DNA from: Pararge aegeria
Taxonomy: Eukaryota; Arthropoda; Insecta; Lepidoptera; Nymphalidae
DNA: 64,000 nucleotides
Reading direction: 5' to 3'
Assembly: GCF_905163445.1 (NCBI RefSeq)
Contig: NC_053194.1
Coordinates: 15,356,921 to 15,420,920, forward strand
Part shown: one piece after another, positions 55,575 through 64,000 of the stretch
Layout of the letters: every line of letters starts with the position of its first letter
How positions within the stretch are numbered: position 1 is the stretch's first letter
The notes under the pieces: generated by a model
Database searches by the model: none
The model's input: the letters and a program-made list of their open reading frames with translations, nothing else
Told to the model about the DNA's origin: nothing
Made by a program: the position numbers and the translations under genes

Positions 55575-57179
55575 ATGATGACCCGCAGAGCCTTAGCGCG
55601 CCAGGAGCAACCCAAATTACAATTGGCCCTGAAAGAATTAAAGGCAAGCAAGGAGCTATGCACCCAATTGAATAATGAAAGAGACGAAAACGAAAAGGAA
55701 TTATTAGAAGTCCTTGGGAATAATAATAGATTAAAATTAGAACTATCGGATTTGCACATAAAGTATGTAGACATTGTAGAAGAGCGGGATAGACTTCAGT
55801 TATTAGTAAATAGGTTTGATGAGTGCCGTGCTGAGTATGAGGAGGCTCTGAGCCAGATTACTACCCTGCAGCGGGAGCTAAGTGATGCCCACCACCAGAT
55901 CACCGAACTGGAAGATGCAGCCCATAACACAACAGCAATACACACTCAAAGCCTTTATGAAGAATTAGTTGATAGGGCCCCGCAGTTGGTTACTGCTGCT
56001 GCTGACATGTCTACTGCTAATACCAACTTCTCTAATTTATTGAAAGTCAAATCAGATACAGTAGTCAATCCCTGCAGCAGTAGTAAACTAAAAAAGTATA
56101 TCAAAGTTAACCGATATATTAAAAAAACACAGAAACTGTTAAAAGTACATAAAAATTCTGTTAAATCTCTGAAACCAAAGAAAGAACGTTTAGAATTATT
56201 GAATGAAATTAAAATGTATAGTTCACAGTTAGAAAGTAATAGATTAAGTTATGAATCTGACACACAAATCCTAGAAGCACAAATAGCCAGATTACAGACT
56301 TCTTTACGTACACTGGCAGTAAAGTTTGATATGTATCAAAGGCAAATGATATCTGAGTACACACAGACTTCAGATGAATGGCATAAGACAGAACAACCCA
56401 GTGGTAAATTAACTTCACTATCTACCCATAGTTTTGATAGTATAGGCAGTCATCCCCAGTTTGTGTCATCAGTGTCATCACCCTCTAATGTGAGAAAGGT
56501 GTGTGTCAGGTTAAGTAACTCAAAATCACAAAACATAAATATTAATAATAATTCCTTTATTGAAGCAAATGCTCATAGTAGCAGTTCAATAAAAACAATT
56601 ATGTACAGCGATGAAATTGGATGTAACATGGGCTTATATCTTAACTCTCAGTTGAATGGACACACAGTTTTGAACTACTGTTTACCCAACTCAAATTTAA
56701 AAGCTATTGTAGCTGCAATTTGTAGAAATAGGAATATGTTTGACTGTAAAACTAATTTAATTATCATAATGGGAAATAGAGGGAATGTTAACAAACCTGA
56801 GCTGATTAAACTTATTGATTCTTTAAATACATTAAATGTAAATAGTATTGTATTATACACATTTCCTTATTTTCATAACTTGCCACACCAAGAAAATACT
56901 ATTAGGTATAATTTAAATATGACTTTGTACAATTTATGTACATATAATAAGAAATTTCATGTTATAGACTTTAGCAAATGTGCTAATCCTACTTATAATT
57001 TGTACCGAGATAGATATTACCTATCACACTATTTTAAACAACAGATAGCTGTTTCGCTATCGTATTTTTTTACCATAACAGCCAAGAACTTGGCTAAACC
57101 AGCTGCTTTTATTGAGCAGTGTAATAGTTTTGACATGAAAACCTTGGAAATTATTCCAAGTCATTTTAGTTTAAACTAG
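55575..57179 (+). CDS. LINE-2 ORF1 protein (coiled coils and SGNH-like domain)
   Basis: 534 residues from ATG 55575. Residues about 15-118 and 195-262 are long charged coiled coils. Residues about 335-515 look like an SGNH/GDSL-esterase-type domain, a known ORF1 component of CR1-group LINEs: block I near residue 342 (MYSDEIGCNMG), a block III-like IIIMGNRGN near 395-403 and a late D..YLSH near 479-485. The block I serine seems replaced (SDE instead of GDS), so catalysis is doubtful. No zinc knuckle is seen. The last codons are AGT TTA AAC TAG, placing a T-TTA-AAC slippery heptamer directly before the stop, with ORF2 open in the -1 frame. Confidence 0.85.
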   Translation: MMTRRALARQEQPKLQLALKELKASKELCTQLNNERDENEKELLEVLGNNNRLKLELSDLHIKYVDIVEERDRLQLLVNRFDECRAEYEEALSQITTLQRELSDAHHQITELEDAAHNTTAIHTQSLYEELVDRAPQLVTAAADMSTANTNFSNLLKVKSDTVVNPCSSSKLKKYIKVNRYIKKTQKLLKVHKNSVKSLKPKKERLELLNEIKMYSSQLESNRLSYESDTQILEAQIARLQTSLRTLAVKFDMYQRQMISEYTQTSDEWHKTEQPSGKLTSLSTHSFDSIGSHPQFVSSVSSPSNVRKVCVRLSNSKSQNININNNSFIEANAHSSSSIKTIMYSDEIGCNMGLYLNSQLNGHTVLNYCLPNSNLKAIVAAICRNRNMFDCKTNLIIIMGNRGNVNKPELIKLIDSLNTLNVNSIVLYTFPYFHNLPHQENTIRYNLNMTLYNLCTYNKKFHVIDFSKCANPTYNLYRDRYYLSHYFKQQIAVSLSYFFTITAKNLAKPAAFIEQCNSFDMKTLEIIPSHFSLN

Positions 57180-57234
57180 TTAAGGAGACAACAGAGGCTT
57201 TCTCTTGCTTAGAAAAGCAGACAACTGAGTCTCC
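57170..57234 (+). promoter_or_regulatory. Predicted -1 ribosomal frameshift site between LINE-2 ORF1 and ORF2
   Basis: TTTAAAC at 57170-57176 is read T-TTA-AAC in the ORF1 frame, immediately followed by TAG. A slip of -1 enters the ORF2 frame, whose first open codon is exactly TTT at 57170 (a stop in that frame lies at 57167-57169). After a 7-nt spacer, GGAGAC (57184-57189) can pair with GTCTCC (57229-57234), with possible inner pairing in the loop. TTTAAAC is one of the strongest known -1 slippery sequences. Function here is inferred. Confidence 0.72.
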
Positions 57235-60148
57235 CTCAGGCATATATGAAAAAAATTATAGTAAGGGGTCGCACAATGTACTATTAAACCAAAAATATAA
57301 TAAAAAATCTAATTCTAATTATATCAACTTGGTTCACCAAAATATTCAATGTATTAGAGGAAAAGACTTAGAGATTGAATTATTTTTAAATGATTTTAAC
57401 ATTAGCATTTTATGTATAACTGAGCACTGGTTGAAAACCCATGAATATTTGTTTAATTTTGGTAACCACCAGGTTGGTAGTTCGTTCACCAGGGTTACAG
57501 CGATTCATGGAGGCTCTTTAATTTTATTAAATAAAAATTTAAAATTTAAAAACAGAAACGATATTGTTAGCCTTTCTGTTGAACGGACAATAGAGCTAGC
57601 CTCGGTTGAACTAGAGCAATTTATAATTGTTACTGTTTATAGGCCACCCTTGTCAAACTTTGAACTTTTTGAAAAGGTAATGGATGAAGTGTTATTTAAA
57701 ATATCAAAGTGTAATAAAAAGTTAATAATATGCGGAGATTTTAATGTAAACATTTTAGAAAATAACTCTTTAAGTATCAAGTTATTGAATTTATTTAAAA
57801 CTTACAATCTATCAAATATGTTCATGGAGCCCACAAGAATAACTGCTACTAGCGCCACCTGTTTGGATAACATCTTTACAAATATAATTCCTATAAGCAA
57901 AAATATTATTAGTAAATTAGACTCTGATCATTGTGGTCAAATTATTCAATTTGAAAATGTGAAGAAAAATGTTTCTAAACGTAAAATAACATTTGTTCCT
58001 GTAACATCCAACCGCATAGAGAAAATGAGATATAGCCTAGTAAATGACCTCCCATTCCTACCCTCAGGGGCGACTCCAAATGCAATGTACAGCTCCTTTT
58101 TCAATACCTTTAATAGACTATTTCATTCTATATTTACTAGTAAGTCGGTTGTGATTACTGATACATTAAATTTTAGTGAGTGGGCGACAGTTGAACTTCA
58201 TAAAAATAGGCAAAAGCTGTACGAATTGTATGCTGAACGTCAATTTAACACTGGTGATAAGTTTGGGGATTATGTTAAATTGTTTTCCAAGAATTTTAAA
58301 CGCGCTTGCCACTTAGAAAAGACGCGATACATCAAAAATAAAATTAAAAATAGCAGCAATGCAATCAAAACTACTTGGAACATAATTAATGAGGAGACGG
58401 GAAGAGTAACACCACGAAATATTAACTTTAAACTTAATGTAGATAATAAAGCCTTAACAACAGATTTCGAGGTGGCTACTGCTTTTGAAACCTTCTTTAC
58501 CAACATTCCCGTCTCCACAACAGAATCATTAAACTCTTCACCAGATATGGCTCTCTCTCTATTAAAGGAAAATGTGCCTGAGTGTAACCATTCTTTTAAA
58601 TTCACGCATGTTAGTGGCTCTGACGTTATTAAAGCCTTTAAATTATTAATTAATAAAAAAACAAATGATCTGTGGGGCATTTCCGTAAACGTTGTCAAAT
58701 CATTAATTGATATTGTTGCACCCGATTTAGCCTTAATATTTAATAATTGTATAGATTGTGGTGTGTTTCCTGACTTAATGAAACTTAGTAAAATAGTTCC
58801 ATTGTTTAAATCGGGTAGTACTTCTGACCCCACTAACTTTAGACCAGTATCCGTACTACCCACTTTCAGTAAAATCTTTGAAAAACTCATTTTAAATCAA
58901 TTACTTTACCATTTTCATAAGTATAATTTACTTCATATTAAGCAATTTGGTTTCACACGGGGTCGCTCAACAATCGACGCAGGTGTTGAGCTAATACAAA
59001 ACATATTTGAAGCCTGGGAGGAGTCACGTGATGCACTTGGTGTGTTCTGTGACTTATCTAAGGCGTTTGATTGTGTTCAACACGAAACGTTAGTTAGGAA
59101 ACTACACCACTATGGAATTCAGGGTGTAGCTCTAGACTTAATGAGTAACTATCTACGCGATAGAATTCAGAAAGTCGACGTGAATGGAAAACGGTCTAAT
59201 GGATCAGTTATGAAAATAGGTGTCCCACAGGGGTCTATATTAGGACCATTTCTGTTCCTTATTTACATTAATGACCTTCCTTACCTTGCCAAGGATAAAC
59301 ACGGGGTAGTTCTGTTTGCCGATGATACATCACTGACTTTTAAAATAAATCGACGTGAACTAGCTTATGACGACGTAAACAACTCTCTCGCTAAAGTGGT
59401 ACAGTGGTTTGAAGCTAATAATTTGGTTCTTAACGGAAAAAAAACCAAGTGTATAAAATTCACTTTACCTAATGTTAAACACGTGAAAACCACTGTACTA
59501 CTTAATAATGAGGAACTGAAACTGGAGGATACGACAGTTTTTCTAGGAATAACGTTAGATTCTAAACTTCAATGGGGCCCTCATGTAAATAATTTATCGA
59601 ACAGGCTTAGTTCTGCTGCCTATGCGGTAAAGAAGATACGCCATATGACCGACGTAGAAACTGCTAGAGTGGTATATTTTAGTTACTTTCACAGCATTAT
59701 GTCATATGGAATTTTACTTTGGGGTAATGCTGCTGATATTAGCACTATTTTCGTGCTGCAGAAGAGGGCTGTTCGTTCTATCTACAAAATGGGTCCGAGA
59801 GAGTCATTGAGAGATAAATTTAAAGATTTTAAAATAATGACAGTGTATAGTCAGTACATATTTGAAAATTTAATGTACGTCCATAAAAACATTTCTAAAT
59901 TTAAGAAAAAATGTGACTGCAATAATTTAAACATTAGAAGTAAGAATAAACTTACAGTGCAGTATACTAGGTTACATAAAATTCATAATTCGTTTAAAGG
60001 AAATTGCATACAATTCTACAATAAACTACCAATTGACATCTTGGAGATGTCTCTTAAAAAGTTCAAAGTTTGTATTAAACGTAAGCTTATAGAAAAGTCC
60101 TATTATAGTATAAAGGACTACGTAAACGATAAAAAAGCCTGGGTGTAA
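57170..60148 (+). CDS. LINE-2 ORF2: endonuclease-reverse transcriptase, intact
   Basis: The frame is open from 57170 to TAA at 60146-60148. No ATG occurs before codons well inside the endonuclease (the first is in FEKVMDEV), so a normal AUG start would lose active-site residues; entry by -1 frameshift from ORF1 is proposed. Counting from the TTG at 57329, the endonuclease shows HQNIQCI, ITEHWLK, YRPPLSN, ICGDFNVN (near 133), CLDNIFTN and SDHCG (near 197). The reverse transcriptase shows NFRPVSVLP, FGFTRGRST, FCDLSKAFD (near 572), GVPQGSILGP and the catalytic FADD (near 663-666). The C-terminus is a thumb-like extension without RNase H. The enzyme would carry out target-primed reverse transcription. 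Confidence 0.92.
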   Translation, partial: FKLVKETTEAFSCLEKQTTESPSGIYEKNYSKGSHNVLLNQKYNKKSNSNYINLVHQNIQCIRGKDLEIELFLNDFNISILCITEHWLKTHEYLFNFGNHQVGSSFTRVTAIHGGSLILLNKNLKFKNRNDIVSLSVERTIELASVELEQFIIVTVYRPPLSNFELFEKVMDEVLFKISKCNKKLIICGDFNVNILENNSLSIKLLNLFKTYNLSNMFMEPTRITATSATCLDNIFTNIIPISKNIISKLDSDHCGQIIQFENVKKNVSKRKITFVPVTSNRIEKMRYSLVNDLPFLPSGATPNAMYSSFFNTFNRLFHSIFTSKSVVITDTLNFSEWATVELHKNRQKLYELYAERQFNTGDKFGDYVKLFSKNFKRACHLEKTRYIKNKIKNSSNAIKTTWNIINEETGRVTPRNINFKLNVDNKALTTDFEVATAFETFFTNIPVSTTESLNSSPDMALSLLKENVPECNHSFKFTHVSGSDVIKAFKLLINKKTNDLWGISVNVVKSLIDIVAPDLALIFNNCIDCGVFPDLMKLSKIVPLFKSGSTSDPTNFRPVSVLPTFSKIFEKLILNQLLYHFHKYNLLHIKQFGFTRGRSTIDAGVELIQNIFEAWEESRDALGVFCDLSKAFDCVQHETLVRKLHHYGIQGVALDLMSNYLRDRIQKVDVNGKRSNGSVMKIGVPQGSILGPFLFLIYINDLPYLAKDKHGVVLFADDTSLTFKINRRELAYDDVNNSLAKVVQWFEANNLVLNGKKTKCIKFTLPNVKHVKTTVLLNNEELKLEDTTVFLGITLDSKLQWGPHVNNLSNRLSSAAYAVKKIRHMTDVETARVVYFSYFHSIMSYGILLWGNAADISTIFVLQKRAVRSIYKMGPRESLRDKFKDFKIMTVYSQYIFENLMYVHKNISKFKKKCDCNNLNIRSKNKLTVQYTRLHKIHNSFKGNCIQFYNKLPIDILEMSLKKFKVCIKRKLIEKSYYSIKDYVNDKKAWV

Positions 60149-60419
60149 ATTATTGCTCTAACCAGGTTGCTCTTCTAATAATTTAAAATGACATTGTGAG
60201 ATGGCGATAACAAAAAAAAAAAAAAAACACCCGGCTAAGTTTGTTGTGGGCTTCTTCTTAGTCCGGGACGCGTTTGGAACCCTCGTAGCTTTAGTTTTAA
60301 GTTTACGAATGTGGTTATCGCCATCATCTCACTACCGTGTAATTTTTATGTACGCATCAAAAGTGCCACCTGTGGGCCTACTTGAATAAAGATATTTTTG
60401 ACTTTGACTTTGACTTTGA
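60149..60419 (+). repeat. LINE-2 3' UTR and GACTTT tail
   Basis: 'gacattgtgagatggcgata', an A-run, 'ggctaagtttgttgtggg' and 'ggcctacttgaataaagata' are followed by tandem TTTGAC. It is the region recognised in trans-related copies at 8815, 28776, 38364-42440 and 51334. Confidence 0.88.
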
Positions 60420-60605
60420 AGAAGGGACTATGTGTGGACAGCAGATGTCCAAAATAGAGAACAAGAAAGAGAGGAAGACCAATCTGTAGACGGAGAGACG
60501 ATATTATAGAGTATGCAGGCCCCTTGTGGCACAGAACTGCTTAAGATTCCCAAACCTGTAAGAGACTTGGGGAGGCCTTTGCCCGTAAATGGGTTGGGTT
60601 ATAGT
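60420..60605 (+). pseudogene. RTE ORF2 fragment, part right of LINE-2
   Basis: It continues the RTE copy interrupted at 55117: 'agaaagagaggaagaccaat', 'cggagagacgatattataga', and 'gagacttggggaggcctttg' correspond to the RGRP, R..DDI and LGEA positions near the RTE C-terminus. Confidence 0.72.
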
Positions 60606-61194
60606 GCTATTACTTCTTTACTCAGTAACTAGGCTTATAATAATAATAAGAATAAATAATGATGTTGTAATTCTGAGTATCGTTTATCAAGTCACGCATA
60701 GATCTAGATTTAAAAAAAAAAATATCTGAACATTTTTTCTGTCTACGTCTCGTGACAAGAATGATATCAATAAAAACCTGAGATCGCATATTGCGCAAGA
60801 TCGTCATTGGCGGACTATTGAGAACATGGCCCCTGGGACCGTACTCCCAATTAGTAACGTTTTGTTACGTGTTACGTTGCGTTTAATTCACAATTGTTAC
60901 TTTAACGAGTTTATTGCAAGTGTTAGAGTGATTCAATTGGTGTACGCGGGAAGTATGATTATTTGTCCGCGCTTTTCGGACCGGTAGTTTTCCCGGTAGA
61001 CCGTATGTAGGTAAAAAAGCTATATTATTAAAACTCTTGGCAACTTTACCCTTTTGCTTCTCCGCAATGATAATCCCGTGTCCAGAGAGAGTCGCAGGTT
61101 AAAATTTATCGGTTCCGATTTTTTTATATGCATTTTAAATATACAAATTAGCACAATAACATTTTGTGCAATTTAAGCAATTACATCCCCGGAA
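60606..61194. other. Unassigned sequence
   Basis: No repeat or coding frame is recognised; 60780-61010 is less AT-rich. Confidence 0.35.
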
Positions 61195-61455
61195 TGAGCC
61201 CGCAGACTTTTACAATAGAAAGTGTCAAAGTCTGTGTCAAACCTTATAGCTAACTTCAAGGTGTCGGTTTTTTGTGACGGTGTCCACGCGCATCGTTAAA
61301 AGTGAGCTGGCGGACGATGTATTCCCCTCTTACTCGGTTTCGCAACTACCTTCATCCTGTTAAAATCGTGTAACCATGTGCGCGCGCATTTCGTTTCATC
61401 GTATTATTTCACTCCCATGATTTTTTCCTAACGCCGCTAAAGAAGTATAACTTCA
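61195..61455 (+). repeat. Repeat F copy
   Basis: It is related to 35440-35700 and contains an extra GC-rich insertion (about 61305-61400). It ends near the palindrome gaagtataacttc at 61443-61455. Confidence 0.7.
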
Positions 61456-61859
61456 AAAACCATAATCCGAAGCCTACTCGACAGGATTTCAATTCAAATT
61501 AGAGAAAAGGAAAAGTAAGCTTTAATTTCGGGCAGAAATAGATCTACATATTTTTCAATCAAGTAAAAAGAATCACCTCACTAGCTCAGAGAAAAGCTGG
61601 ATTATGATCAAAACGAGCGACACATGGGCGTGACTATACACATCCTGTTCACTGTCGGATGCTGCACCCTACGCGCCATTGTTGTCACGTCCATTATACA
61701 AGCTACTCGCAGCTAGTTGCATTAAATTATGCCGTGTCACTATTTCCCGACGATTTGATTATCTCCCACCCAACACTCGTATCCTACCTCCCGCCTCACT
61801 CTTCGCCTACAGTCCATTCACCATTCTCCTATATTATAAAAGGTGGTGACGGTAGATAA
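61456..61859. other. Unassigned sequence
   Basis: 61650-61840 is pyrimidine-rich and less AT-rich (66-codon frame without motif). Nothing is named. Confidence 0.35.
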
Positions 61860-62131
61860 GAATACAGATGTCACCACCAGTCCTCTTCCCGCGGTTGTCG
61901 TGAAAATAACGTGTACTCCAAACACCCTTTAGAACTTTATGGAAGACTCTCAGGTATGCAGATTTCCTCAAGATGTTGTCCTTCACCGTTAAGCATTATT
62001 TTAATTGATTAACCCCTAACTTTTCTAAGTTATGTGCATTTTGCACATAACTTAGAAAAGTTAGGGGTTCGAACTCGGCTCCCCAAAAGTAAAGTCGAAG
62101 TTCTACCCACTGGGCTATTACCGCTTCTACA
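61860..62131 (-). repeat. SINE-3 copy with internal foldback, plus short retroelement scrap
   Basis: 61903-62131 is SINE-3 in minus orientation (head 'gtaatagcccagtgggtaga', body 'gtcttccataaagttctaaa'). At its centre a 26-bp arm (62013-62038) is followed after 3 nt by its perfect inverse (62042-62067), duplicating the head-body junction in inverted form. 61860-61902 carries 'aagaatacagatgtcaccac', as at 11625. Confidence 0.8.
62013..62067. repeat. Perfect 26-bp foldback with 3-nt loop
   Basis: cccctaacttttctaagtta (start of the left arm) and its exact inverse lie within the SINE-3 copy. The right arm is the normal SINE sequence; the left arm is an inverted duplicate. Confidence 0.92.
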
Positions 62132-62236
62132 TATACATCCATCCATCGCCTTACAATAATTTAAAAAGAAAAGTATAGGTCGTATGATGGGCATATGTGG
62201 CATATAAAATTATACTCCACGCGGGTAGGTACTGAG

Positions 62237-62881
62237 CAGTGGCGTGCACTTCATACATGCACAAAAGCAATGCATACCCTAAAATTTTCATATAACTGGC
62301 AACGGAGGAGGATTTTGCCATTTTACTTCTTTATGCTTACCCTGGTCCAAATTCCTATGCACGCCACTGCACGTAGTGAATTATTTGAACAGACTATCGA
62401 CATAAATAGTCGAATCAGCCATAACGAAGAAAATCTCCAGTACGAGTTAAATACTTAAGGGAAGGTTTTTATAACTCTTACAATGCCTTTCCTTATGTTT
62501 TTTATAGATAGAAGAGAAGAACCAAAGTTACCGACATAGCTCAACGAGTCGCGAAGCTTAAGTGGCAATGGGCCGGGCACATAGTTCGGAGAAAGGATGG
62601 ACGTTGGGGTCCCAAGGTGCTGGAATGGCAGCCCCGTACTGGTAAGCGCAGCGTTGGTCGACCCCCAACGAGGTGGACAGACGACATTAAGCGCGTCGCA
62701 GGTAGCCGTTGGATCCAAGCGGCTCAGAATCGTGGAACTTGGAACTCCCTACAAAAGACCTATGTCCAGCAGTGGACGTCTATCGGTTGATGTGATGATG
62801 ATGATGATGTTTTTTATAACTCGACTTTCTTCTTTTTATATCATCTGCATACCCTGTGCATACCCTCTATGCACGCCACTG
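62237..62881. mobile_element. Composite hAT MITE (A plus B) with outer 8-bp duplication
   Basis: 62237-62369 is a complete MITE-A with both CAGTGGCG-type ends. After a 55-bp spacer follow parts of MITE-B, ending gcacgccactg at 62881. The inner MITE-A end has no duplication of its own, but the outermost ends are flanked by a perfect GTACTGAG (62229-62236 and 62882-62889). The whole 645-bp unit therefore appears to have moved as one. An RTE piece (62507-62806) was inserted into the MITE-B part afterwards. Confidence 0.85.
62507..62806 (+). pseudogene. RTE 3' end nested in the composite MITE
   Basis: The frame reads RVAKLKWQWAGHIVRRKDGR and then WGPKVLEWQPRTGKRSVGRP, RWTDDIKRVAGSRWIQAAQN and QQWTSIG before the stop, followed by an ATG-triplet tail. 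Both sides carry ATGTTTTTTATA (62495-62506 and 62807-62818), a 12-bp target duplication. It is 5'-truncated, but its coding part is the least decayed RTE end in the window. Confidence 0.9.
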
Positions 62882-63509
62882 GTACTGAGAATTTCTGTCA
62901 CTGAGTATGTTCTAACACCAATGAAAATACAAACACTAAATGATCAACATACGATCTGACAAATGATTAAAGTTCAAAATCTTTCGCAAACGATTTCTAT
63001 GAAAATATTTACAAAACTAAAGCACGCGTCTTATCTTTTTAAAGTGCGTAGTGATTTAAAGGCGTGGATAGATTCAGTGCAGTATGTGTTGAGCGTTATC
63101 ATATTAAGTCAGTTTGCTTCGTCAACATTTAACATGGCTGTGGTCTTATGCGTCGCAACATCCGGTCTAGTTGTGCTTTACCAATAATTATGCTTATTAC
63201 AGATACCTTTAACGGCGGTAGATAATAGACAAGTCATAGACAATTTAAATAATGGTTTAATGACGGAAACCTTTTTTGAGCTTTTCCACAAAATAATAGT
63301 AGCCATTCGTATCGATTTATTTTCATATCCTGCTGGAAATATTGTGACATCTGTCCAAAATCTCCCTGTGCCAGAAGTGGATGTTGCCAGTAATTCAAAA
63401 AAGTTAGTTGAAAATTAAATGTCAAGTACGTCAGTTCGAAACGACTCCAGCTCTGACTTGGGGTCTACTTATAGCAATTTCATGCTAATGGGCAAAGCAG
63501 ATAGCTCGA
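62882..63509. other. Unassigned sequence
   Basis: A 74-codon frame at 62963-63187 has no recognised motif. No repeat is recognised. Confidence 0.35.
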
Positions 63510-63650
63510 AATACCGATGGACATTGGGTTCCCAAAGACTGTAATGGCGAGCCTGCACTTGTGTCGCTAGCTTTGAATACACCCCCGTCTAGTCACCAAA
63601 GAAGTCGCAAGGAGCCGCTGAACAAAAGTGGAAAAAGTTCGTCAAACTCA
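63510..63650 (+). pseudogene. Degenerate RTE fragment
   Basis: 'accgatggacattgggttcc' and 'caaagactgtaatggcgagc' resemble the WGPKVLEW region of the RTE copy at 62507, with many changes. Confidence 0.5.
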
Positions 63651-63671
63651 GAATTCGAAATTATACTAAAA

Positions 63672-63950
63672 TGACAACCGGTTGGCGCAATGGGCAGCGA
63701 CCCTGCCTTCTTAGTCCAAGGCCGTGGGTTCGATTCCCACAACTGAAAAATGTTTGTTTGAAAAAAACTGACAAACATGAATGTTTTTTAGTGTCTGGGT
63801 GTTTATCTGTATATTATAAATATTTGTGTATATTATATTCATAAAAATACCCATCAGTTGTCTTAGTAGGTACCCATAACACAAGCTACGCTTACTTTGG
63901 AGCTAGATAACGATGTGTGTATTGTCATAGTATTTTTATTTAATTTATAC
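63672..63950 (+). repeat. SINE-1 copy, near full length
   Basis: Head 'ttggcgcaatgggcagcgac', box B ggttcgattcc, body 'agtgtctgggtgtttatctg' and end 'tgtattgtcatagta' are all present, with a small insertion after 'aaatgtttg'. Confidence 0.87.
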
Positions 63951-64000
63951 TAAGCTAAAAATAAAAATATTCATACTAACAACCTGGTTGTTTACAAAGC

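Larger units (their letters stand above)
55118..60419 (+). mobile_element. LINE-2: full-length CR1/Jockey-group retrotransposon with intact ORFs
   Basis: About 5.3 kb: 5' UTR (about 55118-55574), ORF1 (55575-57179), ORF2 (open from 57170 to 60148), 3' UTR and a tail of GACTTT/TTTGAC repeats to 60419. It splits an RTE copy into 54640-55117 and 60420-60605. Neither ORF has an internal stop or frameshift, and a near-identical truncated copy exists at 51334-51678, so the family has been active recently. The exact 5' end is inferred from where RTE similarity stops. Confidence 0.9.

Overview
The window is eukaryotic, repeat-dense DNA, most likely from a lepidopteran (moth or butterfly). The reasons are its base composition, three well-populated tRNA-headed SINE families of lepidopteran type, RTE and CR1/Jockey-group LINE pieces, Helitron-like copies ending in CTAG, and hAT-type miniature elements. 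The assignment to Lepidoptera rests on recognising repeat families by eye, not on a search. I see no convincing host protein-coding exon, no tRNA or rRNA gene and no CRISPR array. Nearly everything that can be named is a transposable element, and the rest is AT-rich intergenic or intronic sequence.

Layout. 0.1-5.4 kb: an RTE scrap, then a nearly full-length LINE (LINE-1). Its intact ORF1 has a coiled coil, an RRM-like part and a C-terminal domain resembling the baculovirus FP protein. Its ORF2 (endonuclease and reverse transcriptase) is broken by one in-frame TAA. 5.4-38 kb: a mosaic of short repeats, namely SINE families 1, 2, 3 and 4, Helitron-like copies, a hAT MITE family with 8-bp target duplications, LINE 3' ends with a conserved hairpin, RTE ends and foldbacks, separated by AT-rich sequence. 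38.4-42.4 kb: a 3.6-kb PIF/Harbinger transposon with matching termini and a 3-bp CTG duplication. It has remnants of both Harbinger genes (transposase and Myb-like), sits inside an older LINE 3' end, and itself contains a piece of another LINE. 42.4-46.6 kb: more SINEs and Helitron-like copies. 46.85-48.57 kb: a 1.7-kb element I cannot assign, with roughly 40-bp terminal inverted repeats, a possible TA duplication, and many copies of CAGATTA with an adjoining CTCGAGCG motif, confined to its two outer parts. 49-55 kb: sparse repeats and a 653-bp inverted-repeat element. 55.1-60.4 kb: a structurally intact 5.3-kb LINE (LINE-2) inserted into an RTE copy. 60.6-64 kb: SINEs and a composite hAT MITE carrying a nested RTE insertion.

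How parts work together. In LINE-2, ORF1 (coiled coils plus an SGNH-like domain) ends T-TTA-AAC-TAG. The ORF2 frame lies at -1 and opens exactly at this heptamer. ORF2 has no ATG before its endonuclease motifs, and a GGAGAC/GTCTCC stem begins 7 nt downstream. This predicts that ORF1-ORF2 is made by -1 ribosomal frameshifting, and it is the most interesting observation here. Truncated LINE-2-type copies and the many SINEs show that LINE machinery has been active. The MITEs and Harbinger remnant show past DNA-transposon activity, and several nested insertions give relative ages.
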